NCBI GenBank assembly: GCA_003567475.1
Contig: PWZL01000083.1
Location: 1-36,249 of the forward strand
DNA from: Gammaproteobacteria bacterium
Lineage (GTDB): Bacteria > Pseudomonadota > Gammaproteobacteria > Steroidobacterales > PWYM01
Reading direction: 5' to 3'
DNA length: 36,249 nt
The notes beneath the pieces are model-generated. The model was not told where the DNA came from and did not search any database. It saw only the letters and a list, made by a program, of their open reading frames with translations. This document shows, one piece after another, positions 11,563 through 20,237 of the stretch; the stretch's first letter is position 1; every line of letters starts with the position of its first letter. Made by a program: the position numbers and the translations under genes.

Positions 11563-13197
11563 ATGAGCTGTCACACTGTTGCACGCCATCGCCTGTTCGT
11601 TGTTGGCCTGGCCCTGCTCGTCACCGCCTGCGCCACGCCTCCGGCGCCGACCGATCGCCAAGACACCGTCGTCGCGCCAACGGCGACGACCGCAGCCGTG
11701 CCTGCCGCCGAAGAACTGTCCATTGCGGAGATCCAGGCGCAGATGGCGGCCGGCGAACTCACGGCCAGAACGCTGGTCGAGGCCTTTCTCCAGCGCATCG
11801 ACGCCATCGACCGCACCGGTCCCACATTGAACTCGATCATCGAACTCAACCCGGACGCCCGGCTCGAAGCCGCACGTCTCGACGAGGAACGCGCCGCCGG
11901 CCGCCTCCGCGGACCCCTGCATGGTGTCCCCGTCCTGCTCAAGGACAACATTGATGCGGTCGGGATGGCGAACTCGGCCGGTTCGCTGGCCCTCGCCAGT
12001 CACCGCCCGGCCGAGGACGCCTTCCTCGTCGCGCGCCTGCGCGAGGCCGGGGCGATCATCCTCGGCAAGGCCAACCTCAGCGAGTGGGCCAACTTCCGCT
12101 CCACACGCTCGACCAGCGGCTGGAGCAGCCGCGGCGGCCAGACCCGCAATCCCTACATGCTGGATCGCAATCCCTGCGGCTCGAGCGCCGGCAGTGCCAC
12201 GGCGGTGGCGGCAAATCTCGTCACGGTCTCGGTCGGGACCGAGACCGACGGCAGTATCATGTGTCCGGCGGCAGTGACCGGTCTGGTCGGCATCAAGCCC
12301 ACGCTTGGCCTGGTCAGCCGCCAGGGCATCATCCCGATCGCCATCAGTCAGGACACCGCCGGTCCCATGGCGCGCACGGTAGCCGATGCCGCCGCCCTGC
12401 TGGGTGCCATGGCCGGCGCCGACCCGCGTGACCCCGAAGGCATTGCAGCCGCCGCGCATATCCAGCGCGATTACACCGGTTACCTGCGGGCCGATGGCCT
12501 GGCCGGCGCGCGCATCGGCGTGGTCCGCGAAACCTTCGGTTTTCATCCTGGAGTCGATGCGGTGCTCGAGTCGGCGCTGACGACCTTGCAGGCCGCAGGT
12601 GCCGAACTCGTCGATCCGGTGGAGATCGCGACACACGAGCAATACCGTGAAGCCGAGTATGCCGTGCTGCTGCACGAGTTCCGCCGGGGCCTGAACGCCT
12701 ATCTGGCGGAGCACGACACACCGATCGCCAGCCTGGCCGAGCTCATCGAGTTCAACCGGGCGCATGCCGAAGAGGTGATGCCGTGGTTCGGCCAGGACAT
12801 CCTCGAGCTGGCGGAATCGGTGGGCAACGCCGAAACTGACGCGGATTACCTTGAGGCGCTCGAGACCGCAAAGCGGCTGGCGCGGGTCGAGGGCCTGGAA
12901 GCGACGCTCGCGGCCCATGAGCTGGACGTGCTGCTGACCGCGGCCGTGGGGCCGGCCTGGCCGACCGACCCGATCAACGGCGACCACTTCCTCGGCGCCG
13001 GTTACTCGCTCGCCGCCGTCGCCGGCACGCCCAGTCTCACCGTGCCGGCGGGGACGGTCGCCGGGTTGCCGGTAGGCCTGGTCTTCATGGGGCCGGCATG
13101 GAGTGAGGGCCGGCTGATCGAGCTGGCCCATGCCTTCGAGCAGCGTCACCAGGCACGCCGGCCGCCGGCGCTGAAGCCCACGTTACCGATCCCCTGA
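11563..13197 (+). CDS. exported lipoprotein amidase (amidase-signature family)
   Basis: A 544-residue amidase-signature hydrolase, the GatA/fatty-acid-amide-hydrolase fold that cleaves carboxamides. The catalytic triad is visible: Lys127 in VLLKDNID, cis-Ser207 in CGSSAGSA and nucleophile Ser231 in GTETDGSI. The N-terminus (MSCHTVARHRLFVVGLALLVTAC) is a lipoprotein signal with lipobox VTAC, so Cys23 would be acylated and the enzyme tethered on the periplasmic side. It is therefore not the cytoplasmic tRNA amidotransferase subunit. The frame is open 21 codons further upstream, but 11563 was chosen for the lipoprotein signal and a GGAG about nine bases before it. No gatB or gatC is nearby. The substrate is unknown; a peptide or xenobiotic amide is possible. 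It converges with the stress-protein gene, with 58 bases between. Confidence 0.92.
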   Translation: MSCHTVARHRLFVVGLALLVTACATPPAPTDRQDTVVAPTATTAAVPAAEELSIAEIQAQMAAGELTARTLVEAFLQRIDAIDRTGPTLNSIIELNPDARLEAARLDEERAAGRLRGPLHGVPVLLKDNIDAVGMANSAGSLALASHRPAEDAFLVARLREAGAIILGKANLSEWANFRSTRSTSGWSSRGGQTRNPYMLDRNPCGSSAGSATAVAANLVTVSVGTETDGSIMCPAAVTGLVGIKPTLGLVSRQGIIPIAISQDTAGPMARTVADAAALLGAMAGADPRDPEGIAAAAHIQRDYTGYLRADGLAGARIGVVRETFGFHPGVDAVLESALTTLQAAGAELVDPVEIATHEQYREAEYAVLLHEFRRGLNAYLAEHDTPIASLAELIEFNRAHAEEVMPWFGQDILELAESVGNAETDADYLEALETAKRLARVEGLEATLAAHELDVLLTAAVGPAWPTDPINGDHFLGAGYSLAAVAGTPSLTVPAGTVAGLPVGLVFMGPAWSEGRLIELAHAFEQRHQARRPPALKPTLPIP

Positions 13198-13255
13198 CGA
13201 CACACCGGTCCTGGCCGAACTCCCGCGCACACGCCCAGGGCAGTCGGCCGACAGG

Positions 13256-14119
13256 TCAGCGCATCAGCAGCGTCGGGATGCTTGCCGAACGCAACAGGTC
13301 GGCGGTCTTGCTGCCGAACAGCAGCGTGCGGATCGGCGAGTGACCGTACGCGCCCATCACCAGCATGTCGATATCCCGCTCCAGAATTGTCCTGGCGATG
13401 ACGCTCTCGGGATCCCCCGGAATCATCTCGACGTGGGCCTCGAATCCACCAGCCTCCAGCCTCTCGCGGGCCCAGTGCAACTGACGCTCACCGTCGGCGC
13501 GCGACTTGCCGGACATCAGCACATGGATCGGCAGGCCTGTGAACAGGCTACCCTCGGCCACCATCTGCACGCCCTTGCGGGTCACTGCGCTGCCATCGAA
13601 CGCGATCAGAACCTGGCGGGGCTCACGGAATGCCTGCGAGACGGTCAGAATGGGTTTATCCAGCGAGCGCACCATGCTCTCGACATGGCGTCCCAGGTCA
13701 CGCTGCGTGATCTCGGCGGACTCTCCCCTACGCCCAAGCACGAACAGCTCGACATTCTGCTGCTGCTCCTGCAGCGTCTGCAGCAGTTCACCATGGCGCT
13801 GCCGGATATCGGCGGTCTGCACACCGGCGGCCATGGCCCGCTCGCGCAACCCGGTCAGGAACAGCCGTCCCTGCTCACGGGCCGAGCGACTGCGCGCCTC
13901 GTCCGCCTCCGAGAGCGTGTTGAGCAATGCCTCGCGGGTATCGATCCCCAGGGCACCACTGCGATCCCGGACGGCGGGGTTCCCTTCCTGACGGTCGATG
14001 ATGTGCAGGAATTCCAGCGGCAGCTTGAGGCGCATGGCCGCCCAGGAGGCGTAGTCGGCGACGAACTCGGCAAAGCGCGACTGATCGACACAGGCGAGAA
14101 TTCTGTCTTCGGTCTCCAT
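13256..14119 (-). CDS. universal stress protein, tandem UspA domains
   Basis: A 287-residue cytoplasmic protein made of two Usp alpha/beta domains (about 1-145 and 150-287). The first ends in LDKPILTVSQAF and the second in ASIPTLLMR. The second domain has the ATP-binding signature, VMGAYGHSPIRTLLFGS, close to the family G-x2-G-x9-G-S. The first has LGRRGESAEITQRDLGRHVES, which is degenerate, so only the C-terminal domain probably binds ATP. An upstream open stretch of 26 codons is discarded because METEDRILACVDQS is the usual Usp N-terminus. It lies 10 bases after the SulP transporter gene, so they are one transcript. SulP proteins are sometimes fused to, or paired with, Usp domains, which suggests a role in controlling the transporter. 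That link is inferred. Confidence 0.93.
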   Translation of the reverse strand: METEDRILACVDQSRFAEFVADYASWAAMRLKLPLEFLHIIDRQEGNPAVRDRSGALGIDTREALLNTLSEADEARSRSAREQGRLFLTGLRERAMAAGVQTADIRQRHGELLQTLQEQQQNVELFVLGRRGESAEITQRDLGRHVESMVRSLDKPILTVSQAFREPRQVLIAFDGSAVTRKGVQMVAEGSLFTGLPIHVLMSGKSRADGERQLHWARERLEAGGFEAHVEMIPGDPESVIARTILERDIDMLVMGAYGHSPIRTLLFGSKTADLLRSASIPTLLMR

Positions 14120-14129
14120 GCCGGCGCCC

Positions 14130-15596
14130 TCAGTGACCGGCAGCCGGGTCGGCATCAGGGTCGGACAGCTTGTCGACAATGGTGGCGCTGGCTTCATCCA
14201 TACCGATCACCTCGACGTCGGTACCCTCACGCTGGAACTTGTTGACCACCCGATCAAGCGCCCCGACCGCGGTGAGATCCCAGATCTGTGCACGGCTGAC
14301 ATCGATCCGGACTTTCTCGATGACCTCCCGGAAATCGAAGGAATTCACGAATCGCTCTGCCGAGGCGAAAAACAGCTGCCCGGTCACCGTGTACTGGCGC
14401 ACCCGACCCTCATCCACGGCAATCGAGCGGACGACGAAGCGTTGACCGACCTTGTGGGCGAAGAAAAACCCTGACAACAACACACCGGTGAGCACGCCCT
14501 TGGCCAGATCGTGGGTCGCCACCGTCACGATCACGGTGGCGATCATGACGATACTCGAGCTTTTCGGGTGTTCCCGGAGATCGCGTATCGAGCGCCAGTT
14601 GAAGGTGCCGATCGACACCATGATCATGACGGCCACCAGCGCCGCCATCGGGATCTGCGCCACCCACCGGTCGGCGAACACCACCATCAGCAACAGAAAA
14701 ACGCCGGCGGCCAGCGAGGAGAGTCGGCCGCGCCCCCCGGACTTCACGTTGATCACCGACTGGCCGATCATCGCGCAACCGGCCATGCCGCCCAGGAAAC
14801 CGGAACCGATATTGGCGATGCCCTGCCCGACACACTCACGGTGCTTGTTGCTGGAGGTGTCCGTCAGGTCATCGACGATCGCTGCGGTCATCATCGACTC
14901 CAGCAGACCGACCACTGCCAGGGTGGCCGACACCGGGAGGATGATCATCAGCGTGTCGAGAGTCAGGGGCACATCCGGCAGCAGGAACACCGGCAGCGTG
15001 TCCGGCAGGGTGCCCATACTGCCGACCGTGCGGATGTCGAGTCCCATCGCGATCGACACCCCGGTCAGGACCACGATGGCGACCAGCGGTGAAGGAATCG
15101 CCCGGGTCAGCCGCGGCAACAGGTAAATGATGGCGAGGCCTGCGCCGGTCATGGCATAGACCTGCCAGCTCACGTTGGTCAACTCGGGAAGCTGGGCGAG
15201 AAAGATCAGGATGGCCAGCGCATTGACGAAACCGGTGATCACCGAGCGCGAGACGAAACGCATCAACGTCGCAAGCCGCACCCAGCCGGCGATGATCTGC
15301 AGGATGCCGGTGAGGATGGTGGCTGCGAGCAGGTACTCCAAGCCATGATCGCGCACCAGCGTGACCATGAGCAGGGCCATGGCACCGGTTGCCGCGGAGA
15401 TCATGCCGGGCCGACCGCCGGTGAACGCAATCACCGTGGCGATGCAGAAGGCGGCATACAGCCCGACCTTGGGATCCACACCGGCGATGATCGAGAAGGC
15501 GATCGCCTCGGGAATCAGCGCCAGCGCGACCACCAGGCCGGCGAGCAGGTCATTGCGGGCGTTCGACAGCCAGTCCTGTCGTAGTGTCTTGAGCAT
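14130..15596 (-). CDS. SulP-family anion transporter with STAS domain
   Basis: A 488-residue inner-membrane transporter of the SulP/SLC26 family. It has about 12-14 hydrophobic segments (to about residue 390), starting with the typical [36 protein letters not shown]-terminal STAS domain (about 400-480) includes [23 protein letters not shown]. Known family substrates are sulfate, bicarbonate, chloride or dicarboxylates; which applies here cannot be told. The start at 15596 ([17 protein letters not shown]) is favoured over an upstream frame extension because it fits the family N-terminus, although no clear ribosome binding site is seen. The Usp gene follows 10 bases later. The nucleoside transporter gene ends 103 bases upstream on the same strand; continuous transcription is possible but not shown. 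Confidence 0.92.
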   Translation of the reverse strand: MLKTLRQDWLSNARNDLLAGLVVALALIPEAIAFSIIAGVDPKVGLYAAFCIATVIAFTGGRPGMISAATGAMALLMVTLVRDHGLEYLLAATILTGILQIIAGWVRLATLMRFVSRSVITGFVNALAILIFLAQLPELTNVSWQVYAMTGAGLAIIYLLPRLTRAIPSPLVAIVVLTGVSIAMGLDIRTVGSMGTLPDTLPVFLLPDVPLTLDTLMIILPVSATLAVVGLLESMMTAAIVDDLTDTSSNKHRECVGQGIANIGSGFLGGMAGCAMIGQSVINVKSGGRGRLSSLAAGVFLLLMVVFADRWVAQIPMAALVAVMIMVSIGTFNWRSIRDLREHPKSSSIVMIATVIVTVATHDLAKGVLTGVLLSGFFFAHKVGQRFVVRSIAVDEGRVRQYTVTGQLFFASAERFVNSFDFREVIEKVRIDVSRAQIWDLTAVGALDRVVNKFQREGTDVEVIGMDEASATIVDKLSDPDADPAAGH

Positions 15597-15698
15597 AGGG
15601 GGCCCGAGGCGCCTGGGGAAGCAGGCCTCGTCGCGGACCCGGCGCGCGCACGTTAACATGAAACGTTGGCAACCGCCCGCCGACGTCGCGCTGGTGGC

Positions 15699-16988
15699 TC
15701 AGAACGAGGTGATCACCCCCGCCATGGTCGCCGTCATGAGCGTGGCGAGCGTACCGCCGAGCACGGCCCGCAGACCAAAACGGGCAAGATCGGCCCGGCG
15801 GTCGGGCGCGATGCCGCCAATGCCACCGATCTGGATGGCGATCGAGGCGAAGTTGGCAAAGCCACAGAGCGCATAAGTGGCGATCAGCAGTCCCCGCTCG
15901 CTCAAGTCATCGGCCACCTGCGCAAGCTGCACATAGGCCACGAACTCGTTGGCGACAACTTTCTGGCCGATCAGCGAGCCGACCGCTGGGGCGTCATTCC
16001 AGGGCACCCCCGTGAGCCAGGCCAGGGGCGACAGCAGATAGCCGAGTAACAGCGCGAGGTCAGTCTCGACCACGGCGCCGTGCCGCCCGGACAACCAGCT
16101 GCTGAGTCCGGTCAGTTCGCCCAACCAGACCAGCGGGAAATTAATCAGGGCGATCAGGGCGAGAAATGCCAGCAGCATACCCCCCACGTTAAGCGCCAGG
16201 CGGACCCCGTCTCCCGCGCCGACCGCGGCCGCCTCGATCACATTGGTGGTGGTGCGCTCAGCCTCCCTCGGCGCCCCCTGTCCAAGGGTCAGTGGCCGTT
16301 CTGTCTCGGGCATGAGCAGCTTGGCCACCACCAGGGCGGCAGGCGCCGCCATCACGCTGGCTGACAGCAGATGCTTGGCGTAGAAGGCCTGCGCTGCCGG
16401 ATCGCCGCCCCCGAGCAGCACCACGTACGCCGCCATCACCCCACCGGCAATAGTGGCCATACCGCCCACCATCAGCGTCATCAGCTCCGAGTGCGTCATG
16501 CTCGAGATGTACGGCCGCACGACCAGCGGTGCCTCGGTCTGGCCGACGAAGACATTGGCGCTCACGGCCAGCGTCTCGGCGCCGGAGACGCGCATCACCC
16601 GGGTGATTGCCCAGCTCATGGCGCGCACGATCCGCTGCATGACCCCGAGGTGATAGAGCACGCTCATCAGCGCAGCGAAAAACACGATGGTCGGAAGCAC
16701 CTGCAGCGCGAAGACAAAGCCGAACTGCTCGACGTCAACGAAGTCGCCGAAGATGAAGGTCGCACCTTCACGACTGAACGAAATCACCCGCACGAAACCG
16801 CGGCCCAGCGCATCGAACAGCGTCGTACCAAAGGGCGTCAGCAGGACGAACAAGGCCAGGCCGAGCTGCAGGGCCAGGCCGGTGCCGATCAGCCGCCAGT
16901 CGACGGCGTGGCGATGACTGGAGCAGGCCCAGGCGATCCCGATCAGCACCGCCATACCGAAAATGCCGAAAGCGATCGTCGTCAACAC
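15699..16988 (-). CDS. concentrative nucleoside transporter (CNT/NupC family)
   Basis: A 429-residue inner-membrane H+- or Na+-coupled nucleoside importer. The two CNT signature regions are visible: [16 protein letters not shown] (about 147-161), which holds the re-entrant loop and substrate-binding Gln-Thr-Glu, and [13 protein letters not shown] (about 340-352). The Glu-rich and Asn-rich positions match those contacting nucleoside in characterised CNT structures. Its start overlaps the 3' end of the 2OG/Fe(II) oxygenase gene by 7 bases, giving strong evidence of translational coupling. It is the last gene of the kinase, nucleoside hydrolase, oxygenase and transporter operon. This places it as the uptake step for the nucleoside those enzymes use. 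Purine or pyrimidine preference cannot be read from the sequence. Confidence 0.94.
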   Translation of the reverse strand: MLTTIAFGIFGMAVLIGIAWACSSHRHAVDWRLIGTGLALQLGLALFVLLTPFGTTLFDALGRGFVRVISFSREGATFIFGDFVDVEQFGFVFALQVLPTIVFFAALMSVLYHLGVMQRIVRAMSWAITRVMRVSGAETLAVSANVFVGQTEAPLVVRPYISSMTHSELMTLMVGGMATIAGGVMAAYVVLLGGGDPAAQAFYAKHLLSASVMAAPAALVVAKLLMPETERPLTLGQGAPREAERTTTNVIEAAAVGAGDGVRLALNVGGMLLAFLALIALINFPLVWLGELTGLSSWLSGRHGAVVETDLALLLGYLLSPLAWLTGVPWNDAPAVGSLIGQKVVANEFVAYVQLAQVADDLSERGLLIATYALCGFANFASIAIQIGGIGGIAPDRRADLARFGLRAVLGGTLATLMTATMAGVITSF

Positions 16989-17824
16989 GCCTTGAGCCCG
17001 ATCTCGCGCAGGCGCTCCTGGAGATAATCGTGCGCGGAGACCTCAGGCGAAAGCATCACTTCGGGCCGGGGATGCAGGAACATCGGCATCGAATAGCGCG
17101 ACCGGTTGTCGCTGACAGGCGGATTGACGACCCGGTGCTCGGTCGAGGGAAACCAGCCGCCCGAGGCCAGCTGCAGCATGTCGCCGACATTGACCGTGAT
17201 CATGCCGGCGTCGCAGGGCACGGCGTGCCAGCGCCCATGACGGTCGCGGGCCTCGAGACCGGGCTCGCTGCCGGAGAGCAGCAGGGTGATGAGGTTGATG
17301 TCCGCATGGGCCGCCGCGCGCTCGGCGCCGGGCTCGATCGTCGTGTCGAGTGGTGGGTAGTGCAGGATGCGCAGCAGGTTCTGCCGACTGCCCTCGAGCA
17401 TCGCCACCAGCGGGGCGCTGTAGCCGGCGCGCACCTCTGCAGGGCTGCCCGCATCGATCCAGCCCAGCAACACGCGACCGAAATCGACCAGGGCCTCATA
17501 GGCTCGCCAGGTCACCGCCGCGACCGCCGGCGGCAGGGCGGCCTGAGGATAGACGTGATAGAACTCCTTCAGATCCTTCACGGTCCGCCCGCGGGCGTTC
17601 TCCGAACCGAGCGGGAAATAGCCTGTCTGGCTCTCGACATCGCGAGTCCAGGCAACCTTGTCCTCGGCGGCAAAAAACGCCGCCCATGCCGCATAGAGCT
17701 CCTCGATGAGACCGGTCTCGAGCGGGTGACCGGTCAGCACGGCGAAGCCTGTTTCGCGCAGGGAGGTGACAAAGCGCCGCGGAGCGTCCGCATCGCGACA
17801 ATCGACGGTGGCGATCGTAAACAT
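16982..17824 (-). CDS. 2-oxoglutarate/Fe(II)-dependent oxygenase, isopenicillin-N-synthase-like
   Basis: A 280-residue cytoplasmic dioxygenase of the IPNS-like (DIOX_N plus 2OG-FeII_Oxy) type. The iron triad is His173-x-Asp175 (AAHADINLITLL) and His230 (STEHRVVNP). Arg243 and Ser245 (RYS) would hold 2-oxoglutarate. The N-terminal domain has the family's ETGFAVLTGHPL and a TGYFPLGSE turn. Start 17824 was chosen because MFTIATVD begins the family domain; an 11-codon upstream extension is unsupported. It follows the nucleoside hydrolase by 11 bases and overlaps the nucleoside transporter by 7, so it belongs to the nucleoside pathway. Fungal thymine 7-hydroxylase and pyrimidine-deoxynucleoside 2'-dioxygenase are 2OG oxygenases acting on such molecules, so an oxidation of a base or nucleoside is a reasonable inference. 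The actual substrate is unknown. Confidence 0.9.
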   Translation of the reverse strand: MFTIATVDCRDADAPRRFVTSLRETGFAVLTGHPLETGLIEELYAAWAAFFAAEDKVAWTRDVESQTGYFPLGSENARGRTVKDLKEFYHVYPQAALPPAVAAVTWRAYEALVDFGRVLLGWIDAGSPAEVRAGYSAPLVAMLEGSRQNLLRILHYPPLDTTIEPGAERAAAHADINLITLLLSGSEPGLEARDRHGRWHAVPCDAGMITVNVGDMLQLASGGWFPSTEHRVVNPPVSDNRSRYSMPMFLHPRPEVMLSPEVSAHDYLQERLREIGLKAC

Positions 17825-17835
17825 GGAAACGGACT

Positions 17836-18780
17836 TCAGGCGTTGGCAGGGCCGCAATCAGCAACGCTTAACGTTAGCATGAAAACCCGCTTCACCGCCG
17901 CTGCCTCCACGCCTGTCAGCACCTGCACCTCAGGACCGCCAGCGGTGCTCCGCCGGGTCTGTCCTCGGGCCTCGCCGTCCTGTATCACCTCCAGCGCCAT
18001 CCGCTCACCGCGAAAGTACTCGGGATGACTGAGCGCGATCAGCGCACTGGGATCGTGCAGGTGACAGCCGGGTATCCCGACGGCCTGCTCGTAAAAGGCG
18101 ATATAGAATTGCGCGGCCTGGGCCAGGAAGCCGCCCACCCGTGGCGCCCGCTGCGCGATCTGCGCGAAGTCCTCGCGAGTGCACATCACCTGCGTGGTCA
18201 CGTCCAAGCCGACCAGCGTGACGGGCCAGGACGCCGACAGCACCGCGGCGGCTGCCACCGGGTCGGCCCAGAGGTTGTACTCGGCCTGCGTCGTGATATT
18301 GCCGGGAACGCCCACCGCACCGCCCATCAGCACGACCTCGGCGACCTGCGTGGCGAGCTCGGGCGCGTGTGCCAGCGCGAGCGCCAGATTGGTCAACGGC
18401 CCGATAGCGCAGAGCGTGATCTCGCCCGGACGGGCCGCGACCTCGTCGCGAATGAGCTGCCAGGCCGGGCGTGGATCGGGCGCGTGCCGTGGCTCGAACA
18501 CAGGCGTCTCGCCCAGCCCCTCGGGGCCGTGCACGAAATCCGCCTCCCGCCTCGGCAGGCCGTTGAGCGGGGCCTCGGCACCGCGGGCCACCGGAACAGG
18601 CAGCGCCGCCCCGGCCAGCTCCAGCAGACCCAGCGCATTGCGGGTGCTTCGCTCGACTGAGACATTGCCGTGCACGGTGGTGACAGCACGCAACTCGAAT
18701 GCCGGACAGTTGAGCGCGTAGACCAGTGCCAGCGCATCGTCCACGCCGGGGTCGGTGTCGATGATGATCGATCGGCGCAT
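17836..18780 (-). CDS. nucleoside hydrolase (IUNH family)
   Basis: A 314-residue enzyme that splits nucleosides into base and ribose. The N-terminal Ca2+ site signature DTDPGVDDA (8-16) is intact, VTTVHGN follows, and the catalytic-region HDPSALIAL (about residues 240-248) carries the conserved His/Asp. The PLTNLALAL helix is also typical. Length and motifs fit the inosine-uridine-preferring (RihA/B/C-like) family; base preference cannot be assigned. The frame is open 45 codons further upstream, but ATG 18780 is chosen because it overlaps the kinase stop by one base (TGATG) and starts the conserved strand IIIDTDPG. Such overlap indicates translational coupling. It sits between the kinase and the oxygenase. 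Confidence 0.95.
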   Translation of the reverse strand: MRRSIIIDTDPGVDDALALVYALNCPAFELRAVTTVHGNVSVERSTRNALGLLELAGAALPVPVARGAEAPLNGLPRREADFVHGPEGLGETPVFEPRHAPDPRPAWQLIRDEVAARPGEITLCAIGPLTNLALALAHAPELATQVAEVVLMGGAVGVPGNITTQAEYNLWADPVAAAAVLSASWPVTLVGLDVTTQVMCTREDFAQIAQRAPRVGGFLAQAAQFYIAFYEQAVGIPGCHLHDPSALIALSHPEYFRGERMALEVIQDGEARGQTRRSTAGGPEVQVLTGVEAAAVKRVFMLTLSVADCGPANA

Positions 18781-19673
18781 CAGTCGTGCTCGCGGGCCGC
18801 AGCCATGAACGACAGGACCTCGGCGCGGGTCGGGATGGCATCGGCCGCACCGGGCCGGGTGACCTGCAGCGCGGCCGCAGCCGCGGCCTCGCGCATGGCT
18901 CCGGGGGCATCGCACCCCCGCGCCAGCGCGGCAACGAGATAGCCCAGAAACACATCCCCCGCGCCGGTGCTGTCCTGCGCCGTGACCGACCAGGCCGGGG
19001 TGTCCAGAACCTCATCCCTGGCATGCAGGCGCGCACCAGCCGCGCCGGCGGTCACGAGCGTCATCGGCACACCCAGCGCCGCAGGTTCGCGGCCGAGATG
19101 TGCGCTCAGCTGCATCGCCTCGATGGCGTTGACCGCGAGCAGACCGACATGTGGCAGCACCGAGGCTGCGGCGGCAGGCACGAAGGGGGCTGCGCTGTAG
19201 ACCACTGTCAGACCGAGCTCGCAGCCGAGCGCAGCGGTGGCGGTGACCGCGCTGGTCTCGTTCTGCAGTACCAGCCAGTCGCCCCGGCGGGCACCGGCCA
19301 GCGAGCGACGCACCGACTCGAGCGCCAGACGATGATTCGCACCGGCATGCAGCACGATACGGTTGTCGCCCCGGGCATCCACCTCGATACGCGCATGGCC
19401 CGTCGTCCCCTCCAGCACGTCGATGCCGGCGATGGCGATACCCTCAGCCGCCAGCCGCTCGCACACCCACGCGCCGTCGGCACCGACCGCGCCGATCATA
19501 TGCACCCTGGCGCCGGCGCGGGCCGCAGCGATCGCCTGGTTGGCACCCTTGCCACCCAGGCTGGCAGCGTAATCGAGCGCATGCAGGGTCTCGCCCGCTT
19601 TCGGCAGCCTCGACAGGCGGTAGACATGGTCGATATTGATCGACCCGACGACGTAGAGAGTAGCTTGGGACAT
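18780..19673 (-). CDS. PfkB-family carbohydrate kinase (ribokinase-like)
   Basis: A 297-residue sugar kinase. PfkB signature 1 is at about 39-45 (GGKGANQ) and the catalytic motif at about 240-246 (DSTGAGD), with Asp as the base and GAGD forming the anion hole. The N-terminal [22 protein letters not shown] is typical of ribokinases. In this operon it would phosphorylate the ribose released by the nucleoside hydrolase; it could instead be a nucleoside kinase of the same superfamily. Start 19673 was chosen because the conserved first strand begins just after it; an ORF extension of 40 codons is unsupported. It is the first gene of the operon, and its stop overlaps the next gene's ATG. It is divergent from the molybdenum hydroxylase genes, with an 81-base spacer holding a palindrome. 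Confidence 0.93.
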   Translation of the reverse strand: MSQATLYVVGSINIDHVYRLSRLPKAGETLHALDYAASLGGKGANQAIAAARAGARVHMIGAVGADGAWVCERLAAEGIAIAGIDVLEGTTGHARIEVDARGDNRIVLHAGANHRLALESVRRSLAGARRGDWLVLQNETSAVTATAALGCELGLTVVYSAAPFVPAAAASVLPHVGLLAVNAIEAMQLSAHLGREPAALGVPMTLVTAGAAGARLHARDEVLDTPAWSVTAQDSTGAGDVFLGYLVAALARGCDAPGAMREAAAAAALQVTRPGAADAIPTRAEVLSFMAAAREHD

Positions 19674-19714
19674 GCATTGGCCCTGCAGGCGGCTGGCGAC
19701 CGGACGACGCGGAT

Positions 19715-19724
19715 AGGGTACCCT
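19715..19724. promoter_or_regulatory. palindrome between divergent nucleoside and molybdenum-hydroxylase operons
   Basis: AGGGTACCCT is a perfect 10-base palindrome, flanked by GGAT on the left and ATCC a few bases to the right. It sits near the middle of the 81-base divergent spacer, where both promoters must lie. It could be a shared operator. No regulator gene is adjacent, so the role is inferred from position only. Confidence 0.35.
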
Positions 19725-19754
19725 TTTATCCTGCACTGGCATGAGAGGGTTGCC

Positions 19755-20237
19755 ATGAGTACGCTGAGGCTTGAGGTCAACGGCCAGGACCACATACTGG
19801 AAAATGTCCCGGACGACATGCCGCTGTTATGGGTCCTGCGTGACCGGCTCGGCCTGGTCGGCACCCGCTACGGCTGCGGAATCGCTGAATGCGGCGCCTG
19901 TACCGTGCATCTCGGGGGCTCGCCGGTGCGTGCCTGCCAGGTGCCCGCACGCGCGGCAGCCGGCCAGCCCGTGACCACCATCGAGGGCCTCGCACAGCCA
20001 GATGGGACCCTGCATCCGCTGCAGCAGGCGTGGATCGACCATGACGTGGCCCAGTGCGGCTACTGCCAGAGCGGTCAGCTGATGAGCGCGGCGGCCCTGC
20101 TGGCCCGTCATCAGGCGCCCAGCGACGCTGACATCGACGCCGCCATGGCCGGTAATCTCTGCCGCTGCGGCACCTACCTGCGTATCCGCCGCGCGATCCA
20201 TGACGCGGCCGGCAGGCGGCAGGCGATCGAGACATGA
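19755..20237 (+). CDS. iorA: 2Fe-2S subunit of a molybdenum hydroxylase (isoquinoline 1-oxidoreductase alpha-like)
   Basis: A 160-residue iron-sulfur subunit that passes electrons from the molybdenum site. The first cluster ligands are Cys41, Cys46, Cys49 and Cys61 ([13 protein letters not shown]). The second are Cys101 and Cys104 (CGYCQSGQ) with Cys136 and Cys138 (NLCRCGTY). This is the two-cluster arrangement of the xanthine-oxidase family small subunit. GAGAGGG lies five bases before the ATG. The stop overlaps the start of the large subunit by four bases (ATGA), so the two are translationally coupled. No FAD subunit gene is present, which fits the two-subunit IorAB type that passes electrons to a cytochrome or quinone. 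The substrate, a N-heterocycle or aldehyde, is not determined; the gene symbol is by resemblance only. Confidence 0.9.
   Translation: MSTLRLEVNGQDHILENVPDDMPLLWVLRDRLGLVGTRYGCGIAECGACTVHLGGSPVRACQVPARAAAGQPVTTIEGLAQPDGTLHPLQQAWIDHDVAQCGYCQSGQLMSAAALLARHQAPSDADIDAAMAGNLCRCGTYLRIRRAIHDAAGRRQAIET

Noticed and set aside
11245-13149. 634-codon antisense frame across the amidase and the unknown gene
   Set aside because: The amidase frame has a complete catalytic triad, and the opposite frame has no domain pattern. Its length comes only from base composition.
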